From the NCBI GenBank assembly GCA_963705885.1, contig OY970120.1, positions 992,001-1,056,000 on the forward strand: 64,000 bases of DNA, read 5' to 3'. The notes under the pieces were generated by a model. That model saw nothing but the letters and a program-made list of their open reading frames with translations. It searched no databases and had not been told where the DNA came from. Shown in pieces: positions 1-8,300 of the stretch. The stretch comes from MFD01275-c22 sp963705885 (GTDB lineage Bacteria > Actinomycetota > Actinomycetes > JACCUZ01). Positions within the stretch are counted from its first letter, which is position 1; the number at the start of each line of letters is the position of its first letter. A program made the position numbers and the translations under genes.

Positions 1-1704
1 GCCGCCGACGTGGGTGGGGGCTTCGGGTCCAAGCTGGACATCTACGCGGAAGAGGCCATCTGCCTCGCTCTCGCGCGACGCCTCGGCCGTCCCGTGACCT
101 GGACCGCGTCCCGCAGCGAGGACTACCAGGCCACCATCCACGGCCGCGACCTCATCCAGGACGTCGAGATCGCGGCGACCTCCGACGGCCGGATGCTCGG
201 GATGCGGGTCGACCTGCTCTCCGACATGGGCGCCTACCTGCAGCTGCTCACGCCGAGCATCCCGCTGCTCGGTCGCTACATGTACCCCGGCATCTACAAG
301 TTCGCCTCGCACTCCTTCCACTGCACCGGCGTGTTCACGACGAAGACCCCGACCGACGCCTACCGCGGCGCGGGCCGGCCGGAGGCGACCTTCGCGATCG
401 AGCGGGTCGTCGACGACCTGGCGGCCCACCTGGGCATCGACCCCGTCGAGCTGCGCCGGCGCAACTGGATCGGGCACGGCGAGTTCCCCTACACGACGGT
501 CTGCGGGCTCGAGTACGACTCGGGCAACTACGAGGCCGCGACGGAGAGGGCGCTCGAGCTCCTCGGCTACGACGCATTGCGGGCCGAGCAGGCCAAGCGC
601 CGCGAGTCCGGCGACCCCGTGCAGCTGGGCATCGGCATCTCGACCTACACCGAGATGTGCGGGCTGGCGCCGTCGCGGTGGCTCGGGGAGTCGGGCTACG
701 TCGCCGGGGGATGGGAGCGGGCCACGGTCCGCATGACCCCGTTGGGCAAGGCGGAGGTCGTCGCGGGCACGTCGCCGCACGGCCAGGGACACGTGACGAC
801 CTTCAGCCAGGTCGTGGCCGACGCCCTGGGTGTGCCGTTCGAGGACGTCGAGGTCCTCGTCAACGACACCGCCACCGTCCCGTGGGGCCTGGACACCTAC
901 GGCTCCCGCTCGCTGGTCGTGGGCGGGATGGCCGTGCGGGGCGCCGCCGAGGCCGTGGTCGAGAAGGCCAAGCTGCTCGCGGCCCACCTGATGGAGGCCG
1001 ACCCGTCCGACGTCGAGTTCGACGCGGGCACGTTCCGGGTGAAGGGGACTCCGTCGGCGACCAAGACCATCCAGGAGGTCGCTTTCGCGTCCTTCACGGC
1101 GCACACGATGGCCGAGGGCAGCGACGCCGTCCTCTCGGCCGACCACCTCCACGACCCGGAGACCTTCTCCTACCCGCACGGAACGCACCTGTGCGCGATG
1201 GAGGTCGACACCGAGACGGGGATGTCCACCATCCGTAAGTACGTCTGCGTTGACGACGTCGGCAACGTGGTCAACCCCATGATCGTGGAGGGTCAGGTGC
1301 ACGGAGGGGTCGCGCAGGGGATTGCGCAGGCCCTCTACGAGGAGGCGGTCTACGACGACTCGGGCAACCTCGTCACGGGCAGCATGGTCGACTACCTCGT
1401 GCCCGCGGCCCCCGACATCCCGCACCTGGACACCGACCGCACGGTGACGCCGTCGACCACGAACCCCTTGGGTGTGAAGGGGGTCGGCGAGGCCGGGACG
1501 ATCGCCTCGACACCCGCCGTCGTCAACGCGGTGGTCGACGCCGTCCGCCACCTCGGCGTCGACGACGTGCGCATGCCCTGCACGCCCGAACGGGTGTGGC
1601 GGGCGATCCAGGAGGGCGGGTCGGGCGGCGACCGGGCAGCGGGCGGGACCGTCGCCTACGGCGGCGCCGCCACCGAGACCACGGCGGGAGGTGAGTCGGC
1701 ATGA
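1..1704 (+). CDS. coxL: Molybdopterin-binding large subunit, CoxL/xanthine dehydrogenase family (5' partial)
   Basis: This is the catalytic molybdenum-cofactor subunit of an aerobic CO dehydrogenase/xanthine dehydrogenase-type hydroxylase, which oxidises its substrate and passes electrons through an Fe-S subunit to a flavin subunit. The frame is open from base 1, so the start and roughly the first quarter of the protein lie upstream. The GGGFGSK loop is right at the edge. AYRGAGR is encoded near 358-378; this is the active-site loop of form II CoxL-like enzymes, whereas true CO oxidisers carry a Cys-containing AYRCSFR. GVGEAGT, with the conserved glutamate, is near 1482-1500. It overlaps the next gene by ATGA. 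The small Fe-S subunit (coxS) is not in the window and presumably lies upstream. The substrate is unknown. Confidence 0.9.
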   Translation, partial: AADVGGGFGSKLDIYAEEAICLALARRLGRPVTWTASRSEDYQATIHGRDLIQDVEIAATSDGRMLGMRVDLLSDMGAYLQLLTPSIPLLGRYMYPGIYKFASHSFHCTGVFTTKTPTDAYRGAGRPEATFAIERVVDDLAAHLGIDPVELRRRNWIGHGEFPYTTVCGLEYDSGNYEAATERALELLGYDALRAEQAKRRESGDPVQLGIGISTYTEMCGLAPSRWLGESGYVAGGWERATVRMTPLGKAEVVAGTSPHGQGHVTTFSQVVADALGVPFEDVEVLVNDTATVPWGLDTYGSRSLVVGGMAVRGAAEAVVEKAKLLAAHLMEADPSDVEFDAGTFRVKGTPSATKTIQEVAFASFTAHTMAEGSDAVLSADHLHDPETFSYPHGTHLCAMEVDTETGMSTIRKYVCVDDVGNVVNPMIVEGQVHGGVAQGIAQALYEEAVYDDSGNLVTGSMVDYLVPAAPDIPHLDTDRTVTPSTTNPLGVKGVGEAGTIASTPAVVNAVVDAVRHLGVDDVRMPCTPERVWRAIQEGGSGGDRAAGGTVAYGGAATETTAGGESA

Positions 1705-2552
1705 TCCCGGCCCAGTTCGCGTACGTCCGACCGGGCTCGGTCGACGAGGCCGTCGCCGCGCTCGGCGAGCACGGCGACGACGCCAAGGTGATGGCCGGCG
1801 GGCAGTCGCTCATCCCGCTGCTGAGACTGCGGCTGTCCTACCCCGAGGTCGTCGTCGACGTGGGCCGCATCGGCGAGCTGGCCGGCGTCCGGGAGGACGG
1901 CGACCACATCGTGATCGGGGCGACGACGACACACCACGACGTCATGCACGACGACCTGGTGCGCCGCCATGCCGGGCTGCTCGCCGAGGCCACCGGCACC
2001 GTCGCGGATCCCGCCGTACGCCATCGGGGGACGTTCGGCGGGTCCCTCGCCCATGCCGACCCCGCCGGCGACCTGCCCGCCGTCGCGCTCGCTCTCGACG
2101 CCGAGATGGTCGTGGCGGGCAGCGCTGGGCGGCGCACGGTGGCGGCAGCGGACTTCTTCGTCGACTACCTGCAGACGGCGATCGAGCCCGACGAGCTGCT
2201 CGTCGAGGTTCGCCTGCCCAAGCGCGAGGGGTGGGGCTTCCGCTACGAGAAGTTCCACCGCGTCGCCCAGTCGTGGGCCATCGTCGGCGTGGCGGCAGCC
2301 GTGCGGCGGTCGAACGGGAGCATCGACGAGGCCCGCGTCGCCCTGACCAACATGGGGCCGACGCCGGTGCGCGCGGCCGCGGTCGAGCAGGCGCTCTCCG
2401 GCGCGGGCACCGATGCCGTCGCCGACGCGGCGTCGCACGCGGCCGACGGGTCGAGCGCTCCCAGTGACCTGAACGGGAAGTCCGACTACCGTGATCATCT
2501 CGCGAGGGTGCTGACGCGGCGCGCCGTCCTGGCGGCCGCAGGGGAGGGCTAG
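1701..2552 (+). CDS. coxM: FAD-binding medium subunit, CoxM family
   Basis: This is the flavoprotein subunit of the same hydroxylase, taking electrons from the Fe-S subunit. The 283 residues match the family length. Two FAD-binding signatures of the family are visible: AGGQSLIPLL at about residues 32-41 and GTFGGSLAHADPAGD at about 110-124. The C-terminal part (DYRDHLARVLTRRAV) is the usual CO_deh_flav_C ending. The start ATG overlaps the stop of the large-subunit gene (ATGA), which implies translational coupling, and coxG follows after three bases. The physiological substrate cannot be read from the sequence. Confidence 0.9.
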   Translation: MIPAQFAYVRPGSVDEAVAALGEHGDDAKVMAGGQSLIPLLRLRLSYPEVVVDVGRIGELAGVREDGDHIVIGATTTHHDVMHDDLVRRHAGLLAEATGTVADPAVRHRGTFGGSLAHADPAGDLPAVALALDAEMVVAGSAGRRTVAAADFFVDYLQTAIEPDELLVEVRLPKREGWGFRYEKFHRVAQSWAIVGVAAAVRRSNGSIDEARVALTNMGPTPVRAAAVEQALSGAGTDAVADAASHAADGSSAPSDLNGKSDYRDHLARVLTRRAVLAAAGEG

Positions 2553-2555
2553 TCG

Positions 2556-3299
2556 ATGCAGCTGGAGCACCGGTTCTCGGTGCCTGTGCCCGTGGGCCAG
2601 GCGTGGGACGTCCTGCTCGATGTCGAGCGCATCGCGCCCTGCATGCCGGGGGCCACGGTCGAGTCGTTCGACGGCGAGACGATCGAGGGCAGGGTCAAGG
2701 TCAAGGTCGGGCCCATCCAGGTCACCTACGCGGGCACGGCGAAGTTCGTCGAGAAGGACGAGGGCGCGCGCCGTGCCGTCATCGATGCCAACGCCAAGGA
2801 GGCGCGCGGGTCCGGGACCGCGGCCGCGACGATCACCGCCGTGCTCACCGCGTCGGGCGACGGCACGGACGTCGTCGTGACCACCGACCTGCAGATCACG
2901 GGTAAGCCTGCGCAGTTCGGCCGGGGAGTCATGGTCGAGGTGGGCAACAAGCTCCTGGGCAGGTTCGCCGACTGCCTCGCCGACGAGCTCTCCGGCGGCC
3001 AGCCTGCTGCCGCCGCGCCGGCCGCAGCCTCTGGGGCGTCCGCGCCCGGCACTCCCGCCTCTTCCTCGGGCGCGCCGGACGGCCAGGCGGCTGCCGCGGC
3101 CCGCGACATCGCGGCATCGACGAGTGCGCCGGGGCCGCAGGCGACGACGCGACCGCCCCCGCTGCGCCGGCTGCCCGACGACGACGCGATCGACCTGCTG
3201 GGCACTGCCGGAGGACCGGTCCTGAAACGGCTCGTGCCCGTGGTCGGTGCGCTCGTGCTGCTGCTCGTCCTGTGGAGGCTGTCCCGCCGCCGCGGCTGA
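2556..3299 (+). CDS. coxG: CoxG-like SRPBCC protein with C-terminal membrane anchor
   Basis: CoxG is a START/SRPBCC-fold accessory protein of CO-dehydrogenase-type enzymes, thought to recruit the complex to the membrane. Residues 1-145 form the SRPBCC domain (MQLEHRFSVPVPVGQAW, then GRVKVKVGPIQV). A low-complexity Ala/Pro/Ser linker follows at about 148-215, and a single hydrophobic helix (VVGALVLLLVLW) near 228-239 ends in a basic tail, an arrangement expected for membrane docking. It starts three bases after coxM and ends the operon. A large nested inverted repeat follows immediately. Confidence 0.88.
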   Translation: MQLEHRFSVPVPVGQAWDVLLDVERIAPCMPGATVESFDGETIEGRVKVKVGPIQVTYAGTAKFVEKDEGARRAVIDANAKEARGSGTAAATITAVLTASGDGTDVVVTTDLQITGKPAQFGRGVMVEVGNKLLGRFADCLADELSGGQPAAAAPAAASGASAPGTPASSSGAPDGQAAAAARDIAASTSAPGPQATTRPPPLRRLPDDDAIDLLGTAGGPVLKRLVPVVGALVLLLVLWRLSRRRG

Positions 3300-3318
3300 G
3301 GGCCGGTCTGCGAGCCGC

Positions 3319-3405
3319 GGGGGCGCTCCCGCACAGACATTGCGCTCCCGCACCCGACACGCCGCGGAGGCGGTGTGTCGGCGCAACGTCTGTGCGGTCG
3401 CCCCC
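3319..3405. terminator. Nested imperfect inverted repeat between convergent genes
   Basis: Three pairs of arms nest in order. The outer pair is GGGGGCG (3319-3325) with CGCCCCC (3399-3405). The middle pair is GCACAGACATTGCGC (3331-3345) with GCGCAACGTCTGTGC (3381-3395), one mismatch. The inner pair is CCGACACGCCGC (3354-3365) with GCGGTGTGTCGG (3370-3381), one G-U pair. It sits between the stops of coxG and the convergent collagen-like gene and has no T-run. A two-way terminator is the simplest reading; a dispersed repeat element is the alternative. Confidence 0.55.
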
Positions 3406-3407
3406 GG

Positions 3408-4034
3408 TCAGTCCTCGAACCAGACGATGAACGGCCGGTTGGCCAGCGCCCCAACACTGACGTCGTGCGTTCGGACCTGGAGCTTGCCGCTGCAGTCGCC
3501 GGACGTCACCGTGCCACCCGACACGAACGCCGTGGCGATGACGTCTCCCTCGCCACTGTCGAAGACGCCCTGCGCCGTCGCGACCACGCTCTTCGGGGTG
3601 AACGAGAGCCCGGTGAAGCAGACGATGCCCACCTGGGTGTCGGGATCGATGTTGGCCTGGGTGATGCCCGAGCTCTTCGCCGCGATCACGGTGCCGGTCT
3701 CGTCGACCGTGGCGTAGGCCACGGCGCTCCCGGCAGGGCCGGTCGCTCCCGTCGCTCCGGTCGCTCCGGTCGCTCCGGTCGCGCCGGCGGCGCCGGCCGG
3801 GAGCTGCCCCGTCGCGAAGTCCTTCGCCAGCAGCGACCTGTCGCGAACCTTCGCCGATGTGACTGCCCCGCCGCGGATGTCCGACTTCGCCACGCCCGCC
3901 TTCTTGATCTGCGGACTTCCGACGCTGTTGCGCGCCAGAGTCGTCGCCGCGTAGCCGGTGCCGGTCATGGCGACGACGAGCGCCAGGGTCGCGGTCACGT
4001 TGGCGTAGCGGCCGGGTGTGAACAGACTCTTCAT
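3408..4034 (-). CDS. Exported protein with short collagen-like Gly-Ala-Thr tract
   Basis: The 208-residue protein has a strong AGGAGGGG ribosome-binding site six bases or so before the ATG. Residues 12-30 are hydrophobic (VTATLALVVAMTGTGYAA) and look like a signal peptide or anchor. Residues about 32-75 carry a polar repeat-like segment with SPQIKKAG and SAKVRDRSL. A collagen-like GAT x5 tract ending in GPAGS follows at about 83-103. The C-terminal 100 residues look like a small beta-rich globular domain with two cysteines. Proteins of this plan are common in actinobacteria and have no known function. I infer surface display or adhesion only from the architecture. Confidence 0.7.
   Translation of the reverse strand: MKSLFTPGRYANVTATLALVVAMTGTGYAATTLARNSVGSPQIKKAGVAKSDIRGGAVTSAKVRDRSLLAKDFATGQLPAGAAGATGATGATGATGATGPAGSAVAYATVDETGTVIAAKSSGITQANIDPDTQVGIVCFTGLSFTPKSVVATAQGVFDSGEGDVIATAFVSGGTVTSGDCSGKLQVRTHDVSVGALANRPFIVWFED
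3740..3785. repeat. 9-bp tandem repeat coding for Gly-Ala-Thr units
   Basis: About five copies of a 9-base unit (GGTCGCTCC on the plus strand) run in tandem inside the collagen-like gene. They keep the reading frame and code for the Gly-X-Y triplets. Such tracts can change copy number by slippage. Confidence 0.75.
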
Positions 4035-4203
4035 GAGCCCCTCCTAGGGTGACCCCGTGCGGTGAACGTACGGGCGTCGACCTTCGGCGGCACAGGGAAT
4101 CGGCGACTGCGTGGGTCCGGTGGGAGCAAACGTCGCGCTTTGTCCACAGACATGCCATCCCCCGAAGTCCCGGCGTGTCGGCGGCCGGGCCGGCAGCCGG
4201 GGG

Positions 4204-4923
4204 CTACATCAGGGCAAGGAGATCCGCGAGGGCCTCGGCGACCCGTCCGGGCTCGGTGCAGGCCGCGAAGTGCCCGCCGGGCAGGTCGCGCTCGACCACC
4301 GGCCACCCGCGGGACCGGGCGACCCGGGCTGCGGTGTCGTACGCCGGCGAGAGACGGACCAGGCCGCAGGGCGCGTCCGGCCAGTCGCCGGGGAACGGGA
4401 GCTCCTCGGAGAAGAAGTCCCGCCCGCGCGGGCGCAGCGAGCCGACCAGCGCCGCCCGGCGCTCCCGGTCGGGCACGAGGTCGCGGAGGTCGTCGTCGGC
4501 CCAGGTCGGGTAGGCACCGCCGGCGGCGAGCAGGGCGTCGACCTCGTCCGCGGCCCGGGGGTCCTCGCCGCGCAGCAGGCCCATCCGCGTCGCCGACCGG
4601 CCGTGCGGCACGCCCGCGTCGAGGAACACGTAGCCCGCGACCGGGCGGCGCGCCGACCGGCGCGCGGCCCCGAGCTGGGGCAGCAGGTAGCCGGCGCCCG
4701 AGTGCCCGACGAGGTGCAGCGGCCCAGCCGGGTCCGCGGCGGCCACCTGCAGGGCGGCCCGGGCGACGTACCGCCCGGCGTAGGGCGGCTGCTCGTCGTC
4801 GGTCACGTCGAGCACCACGACCTCGTGCCCCTGCGCCCGCAGGACGCCGGGCAGGTCCCCCCACGCCGCCGGTCCGGTCAGCGGGCTGTGCGCGAGCACC
4901 AGGGCGCGGGTCGGCGTGGCCAC
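4204..4923 (-). CDS. Alpha/beta-fold hydrolase
   Basis: This is a 239-residue alpha/beta hydrolase. The nucleophile elbow GHSGAG is near residue 72, an Asp-containing turn (VFLDAGVP) follows, and a C-terminal histidine lies in PGGHFAA, completing a plausible Ser-Asp-His triad. No export signal is seen, so it should be cytoplasmic. I chose the GTG at 4923: it gives a normal N-terminus (VATPTRALVLAHSP) and follows a CAGGCT -10 by six bases, a leaderless arrangement. The longer frame upstream would run into pyrE. Its substrate is unknown. It diverges from pyrE with 40 bases between the starts. Confidence 0.8.
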   Translation of the reverse strand: MATPTRALVLAHSPLTGPAAWGDLPGVLRAQGHEVVVLDVTDDEQPPYAGRYVARAALQVAAADPAGPLHLVGHSGAGYLLPQLGAARRSARRPVAGYVFLDAGVPHGRSATRMGLLRGEDPRAADEVDALLAAGGAYPTWADDDLRDLVPDRERRAALVGSLRPRGRDFFSEELPFPGDWPDAPCGLVRLSPAYDTAARVARSRGWPVVERDLPGGHFAACTEPGRVAEALADLLALM

Positions 4924-4949
4924 GGGGCAAGCCTGCCCTGCGGCCTGGC

Positions 4950-4955
4950 TACGCT
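4950..4955 (+). promoter_or_regulatory. Candidate -10 (TACGCT) for leaderless pyrE
   Basis: TACGCT lies eight bases before the pyrE ATG at 4964, with no Shine-Dalgarno sequence between. The opposing gene has CAGGCT six bases before its GTG, so both promoters are packed into about 40 bases. Confidence 0.45.
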
Positions 4956-4963
4956 GCGCGGCC

Positions 4964-5506
4964 ATGGGTGAGGACGCGCGCGCCGCGCTGCTGCAGCAGG
5001 TCAAGGACAAGGCGGTCGTGCACGGCAGGGTCGTGCTGTCGTCGGGCCGGGAGGCCGACTACTACGTGGACCTGCGCCGGGTGACCCTCGACGCCGAGGC
5101 CGCCCCGCTCGTCGGCGAGGTGATGCTCGACGCGACCGCCGACCTCGACTACGACGCGGTGGGCGGGCTCACCCTGGGCGCCGACCCGGTCGCGACGGCG
5201 ATGCTGCACGCCGCCGCCGCGCGCGGCCGCCGCCTCGATGCGTTCGTGGTGCGCAAGGAGGGCAAGGCGCACGGGCTGCAGCGGCGCATCGAGGGTCCCG
5301 ACGTGACGGGCCGCCGGGTGCTCGCCGTCGAGGACACCTCGACGACCGGTGGCTCGGTGCTCACCGCGGTCGAGGCGCTGCGGGGGGCCGGGGCCGAGGT
5401 CGTGGGTGTGGCCGTCATCGTCGAGCGCGGGGCCGCCGACCGGGTGCGCTCCGAGGGCCTGACCTACGTCGCGGCCTACGAGCTCGACGACCTCGGGCTG
5501 GGCTGA
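4964..5506 (+). CDS. pyrE: Orotate phosphoribosyltransferase
   Basis: PyrE converts orotate and PRPP to orotidine 5'-phosphate in pyrimidine synthesis. The protein has 180 residues, typical of the family. The PRPP-binding loop is seen as VLAVEDTSTTGGS near residue 116-128, preceded by a family-typical core (YYVDLRRVTL, GGLTLGADPVA, FVVRKEGKAHG). I used the ATG at 4964 (MGEDARAALL) instead of an in-frame ATG at 4916, because 4964 matches the usual N-terminus and has a -10-like TACGCT just upstream. It stands alone; no other pyr gene is in the window. Confidence 0.93.
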   Translation: MGEDARAALLQQVKDKAVVHGRVVLSSGREADYYVDLRRVTLDAEAAPLVGEVMLDATADLDYDAVGGLTLGADPVATAMLHAAAARGRRLDAFVVRKEGKAHGLQRRIEGPDVTGRRVLAVEDTSTTGGSVLTAVEALRGAGAEVVGVAVIVERGAADRVRSEGLTYVAAYELDDLGLG

Positions 5507-5576
5507 GCCGCTTCGCCATTGACGCCGATCAGGTCGCGGAGCATGGTCGGAGCCGGGGGAGAAGGCCGCGACAGCC

Positions 5577-6305
5577 ATGAACCGGACACCGAGCCTGCAG
5601 ACGGTTGGCGCCCTCAGCGCCATCGCCTTGGTCGCATGCTTCCTTGCGGGCGGCATCTCGATGGGCGCCAGCGGTGTGCAGCTCCTCATCCCGGAGACGG
5701 GGGCGCCGGGACTCGACTGGATCGCCGACGTGGACGCGGCGGGCGGGCTGTTCTTCACCGGCGCCTGGTTGATCGTCCTGATGGGCTTCTTCGGGATGGT
5801 GGCGTTCGTCGGGTTCTACGACCTGCTGCGCGGCGCCGGCGGGGTCTTCGTGCTGGCCCCGCTGCTCGGGACCGTGGGGTTGACGCTGGTCACGGTCTCG
5901 CACCTCGTCCCCATCGCCCTGGCCTACGAGCTGGCTCCGGCCTACGTGGACGCGGACGCTGCTGGGCGTGCCACGCTGGCCGCGACGTTCGACACCTTCG
6001 CGGCGACCTCACTGGTCACCAACGCCGCGGGCAACTTCCTGGGCTGGGGCGTTGCGGTCCCGATGTTCGCGTTGGCGGTCCTCCGCACGCACGAGCTGCC
6101 GCGCTGGGTCGGATGGCTGGGACTTCTCGTCGGCGTCCTCGCCGGCTGGCTCGGCCTGCTCAGTCCTGTGTCGGGCCTGGTCGAGGGCATCTCCGGCATC
6201 GGGTTCGTCGCGTTCTTCGTGTTCATGCTCAGCATGGGCATCGCGATGCTGCGCCGGCGAGAGGCGGCGGTGCCGCGGATGTCGCCGTCGACACCCATGG
6301 GCTGA
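5577..6305 (+). CDS. Polytopic membrane protein, unknown function
   Basis: The 242-residue protein has about six or seven hydrophobic helices: 14-30, 60-80, 88-115, 145-165, 178-200 and 207-225. It looks like the small DUF4386-type membrane proteins of actinobacteria, but I cannot assign a transport or enzyme role. A GGGGGAG element about 20 bases upstream gives weak ribosome-binding support. It sits between pyrE and a lemA pair without overlap. Confidence 0.7.
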   Translation: MNRTPSLQTVGALSAIALVACFLAGGISMGASGVQLLIPETGAPGLDWIADVDAAGGLFFTGAWLIVLMGFFGMVAFVGFYDLLRGAGGVFVLAPLLGTVGLTLVTVSHLVPIALAYELAPAYVDADAAGRATLAATFDTFAATSLVTNAAGNFLGWGVAVPMFALAVLRTHELPRWVGWLGLLVGVLAGWLGLLSPVSGLVEGISGIGFVAFFVFMLSMGIAMLRRREAAVPRMSPSTPMG

Positions 6306-6353
6306 GCCGCACTCTCCGGGGCGCCGACGCTAAGGGATCGGCCGCTCCCGCCG

Positions 6354-7079
6354 ATGATTTCGAGCGTGACCGACCTCGCTCCGCTGCTGCCGTGGCTGTT
6401 CGGCGCCGTCGTGGTCGCCGTGATCGTCGGCGGCTTCGTGCTGGAGCGAAGGCGGCGCGAGCGGCTGCTGCTCTTCGCGACCCGACGGGGCTGGCGGTAC
6501 GTCGGCGAGGACCCGTCGCTGGCTCACCGTTTCGACGGCACCCCGTTCGGCCGGGGCGACCGCCGCCGGGCCCGCAACGTCCTCACCGGGACGGAGAGCG
6601 GCCGGCCGTTCGCGGCGTTCGACTACTCCTACGAGACCCACTCGACGGACTCGAAGGGTCACCGGACGACCCAGACACACCGCTTCGCCGTCTGCGCGGT
6701 GCCGCTGCCGGCCCCCGTCGGGATGCTCGAGGTCGCCCCCGAGGGCGTGCTGTCGCGAGCCGCGGGGGCCGTCGGGCTGGTCCGGGACATCGACCTGGAG
6801 AGCGAGGGCTTCAACCGGCGGTTCAGCGTGCGGGCCACGGACCGGAAGCTGGCCAGCGACGTCCTCACCCCCCGCACGATGCAGTACCTCGAGTCCGTCC
6901 GGCCCGCGGCATGGCGGCTGCAGGGCGGCCACATCCTGTCCTGGCACCCCGGGCGCCTCGACCCCGCGGAGGTCGTCCGAACCTGTGCCGTGCTGCGCCG
7001 CGTCGTCGACGGGGTCCCGTCGTTCGTCTGGAAGGACGCCGGCGCGGACCCCGCGAGTGGCTACGATCGCCTGCCATGA
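6354..7079 (+). CDS. Membrane-anchored protein upstream of lemA
   Basis: The 241-residue protein has an N-terminal helix (residues about 12-30) followed by a Lys/Arg-rich turn (ERRRRERLLL) and a soluble domain with a GWRYVGEDP segment. Related proteins next to lemA fall into the DUF3137 group; that resemblance is by eye. It overlaps lemA by four bases (ATGA), so the two are probably co-translated. An alternative start is GTG at 6366, which would still keep the helix. Confidence 0.7.
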   Translation: MISSVTDLAPLLPWLFGAVVVAVIVGGFVLERRRRERLLLFATRRGWRYVGEDPSLAHRFDGTPFGRGDRRRARNVLTGTESGRPFAAFDYSYETHSTDSKGHRTTQTHRFAVCAVPLPAPVGMLEVAPEGVLSRAAGAVGLVRDIDLESEGFNRRFSVRATDRKLASDVLTPRTMQYLESVRPAAWRLQGGHILSWHPGRLDPAEVVRTCAVLRRVVDGVPSFVWKDAGADPASGYDRLP

Positions 7080-7636
7080 CGGCACTGTGGGTCCTGCTCG
7101 GCGTCGTGGTCGTCCTCGGCGTCGCGATCGCGGTGTCGTACAACCGCTTCGTCTCCCAGCGCAACCTCGTCCAGGAGTCGTGGCGGCAGGTCGACGTCGA
7201 GCTCAAGCGCCGGCACGACCTGATCCCCAACCTGGTCGAGACCGTCAAGGGCTACGCGACGCACGAGCGCGACGTGTTCGACGCGGTGACCCGGGCGAGA
7301 GCGACGGCCGCGGCTCCCGGGTCGACGCCGGGCGAGCAGGCGCAGCAGGAGGGCGTCCTCGGCATGGCGCTGGGGCGGCTCTTCGCCGTCGCCGAGGACT
7401 ACCCGGACCTCAAGGCCAGCGGCAACTTCCTCGAGATGCAGCGCGAGCTGACCGAGACCGAGGACCGCATCGCCGCCGGGCGCCGCTACTACAACGCCAA
7501 CGTCCGCGCGCTGAACACCCGCGTCGAGTCGGTGCCCTCCAACCTCGTGGCGAGCACGTTCGGCTTCCACAAGGAGGAGTACTTCGAGGTGCAGGACGAG
7601 GCGGTCCGCTCCGCCCCGTCAGTCGACTTCGGCTGA
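7076..7636 (+). CDS. lemA: LemA family membrane protein
   Basis: This LemA protein has 186 residues. An N-terminal transmembrane helix (residues 3-21) is followed by the family core: a QRNLVQESWRQVDVELKRRHDLIPNLVETV segment near 28-56, and YNANVRALNTRVESVPSN near the end. LemA proteins form helical bundles exposed on one face of the membrane; their cellular role is not settled. The start overlaps the stop of the upstream membrane protein, and the end overlaps the convergent DedA gene by 18 bases. Confidence 0.9.
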   Translation: MTALWVLLGVVVVLGVAIAVSYNRFVSQRNLVQESWRQVDVELKRRHDLIPNLVETVKGYATHERDVFDAVTRARATAAAPGSTPGEQAQQEGVLGMALGRLFAVAEDYPDLKASGNFLEMQRELTETEDRIAAGRRYYNANVRALNTRVESVPSNLVASTFGFHKEEYFEVQDEAVRSAPSVDFG

Positions 7637-8278
7637 GTCGGGCGTCTCGCGGCCCGACCGCGCGCGCGACCGGGCCCGCAGCAGCTCCACGGCGATGGGC
7701 AGCACGGAGAGCGCGACGATGCCGATGAGGATCAGCTCGATGTGCTCGGCGACGAAGTCCACCTGGCCGAGGTAGTAGCCCAGCACCGTCACGCCGACCC
7801 CCCACAGCGCGCCGCCGACCACGTTGTAGGTCACGAAGGTGCGGTAGCGCATGCCGCTGACGCCGGCCACGACGGGGGCGAAGGTGCGCACGATGGGCAC
7901 GAACCGGGCCAGGACGATGGTGCGTCCGCCGTAGCGCTCGAAGTACGAGTAGGCCTTGTCGACGTACTCCTTCTTGAAGAAGCGCGAGTCCGGCCGGTGG
8001 AAGACGCGGGGCCCGGCCTTGGCGCCGATCATGTACCCCACCTGGTCGCCGGTGACCGCCGCGAGCACCACGAGCGGGACCACCACCGGCAGCGGCGGCA
8101 GGACGCTGGTGGTCGCGACGAGGAGCCCGGCGGTGAACAGCAGCGAGTCGCCGGGCAGGAAGAAGCCGATGAGCAGGCCCGACTCGGCGAACACGATGAG
8201 CAGGAGCCCGATCAGCCCGAAGGTCTGGATCAGGTGGTCGGGGTCCAGCCAGGAGGGGCCGAGAGCGGTGACCTGCAC
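7619..8278 (-). CDS. DedA family (VTT) membrane protein
   Basis: DedA proteins are polytopic inner-membrane proteins linked to lipid carrier flipping and proton-motive-force homeostasis. This one has 219 residues. It shows the FAESGLLIGFFLPGDSLL region (about residues 28-47), the G-rich GDQVGYMIGAKAGP segment and the arginine-containing loop (FVPIVRTFAPVVAGVSGMRY) typical of the family. A second DedA gene lies 0.5 kb away on the same strand, with a small anchored protein between them. The start ATG gives the expected family N-terminus. Confidence 0.9.
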   Translation of the reverse strand: MQVTALGPSWLDPDHLIQTFGLIGLLLIVFAESGLLIGFFLPGDSLLFTAGLLVATTSVLPPLPVVVPLVVLAAVTGDQVGYMIGAKAGPRVFHRPDSRFFKKEYVDKAYSYFERYGGRTIVLARFVPIVRTFAPVVAGVSGMRYRTFVTYNVVGGALWGVGVTVLGYYLGQVDFVAEHIELILIGIVALSVLPIAVELLRARSRARSGRETPDSAEVD

Positions 8279-8300
8279 CGGAGCAGGCTACCCGCGCGGC

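Noticed and set aside
1656..3386. Minus-strand frame opposite coxM and coxG
   Set aside because: Antisense to two recognised subunits with normal spacing; no recognisable protein sequence.
3740..3785. Short tandem repeat as a CRISPR-like array
   Set aside because: The unit is nine bases, without spacers, and codes in frame for Gly-Ala-Thr triplets.
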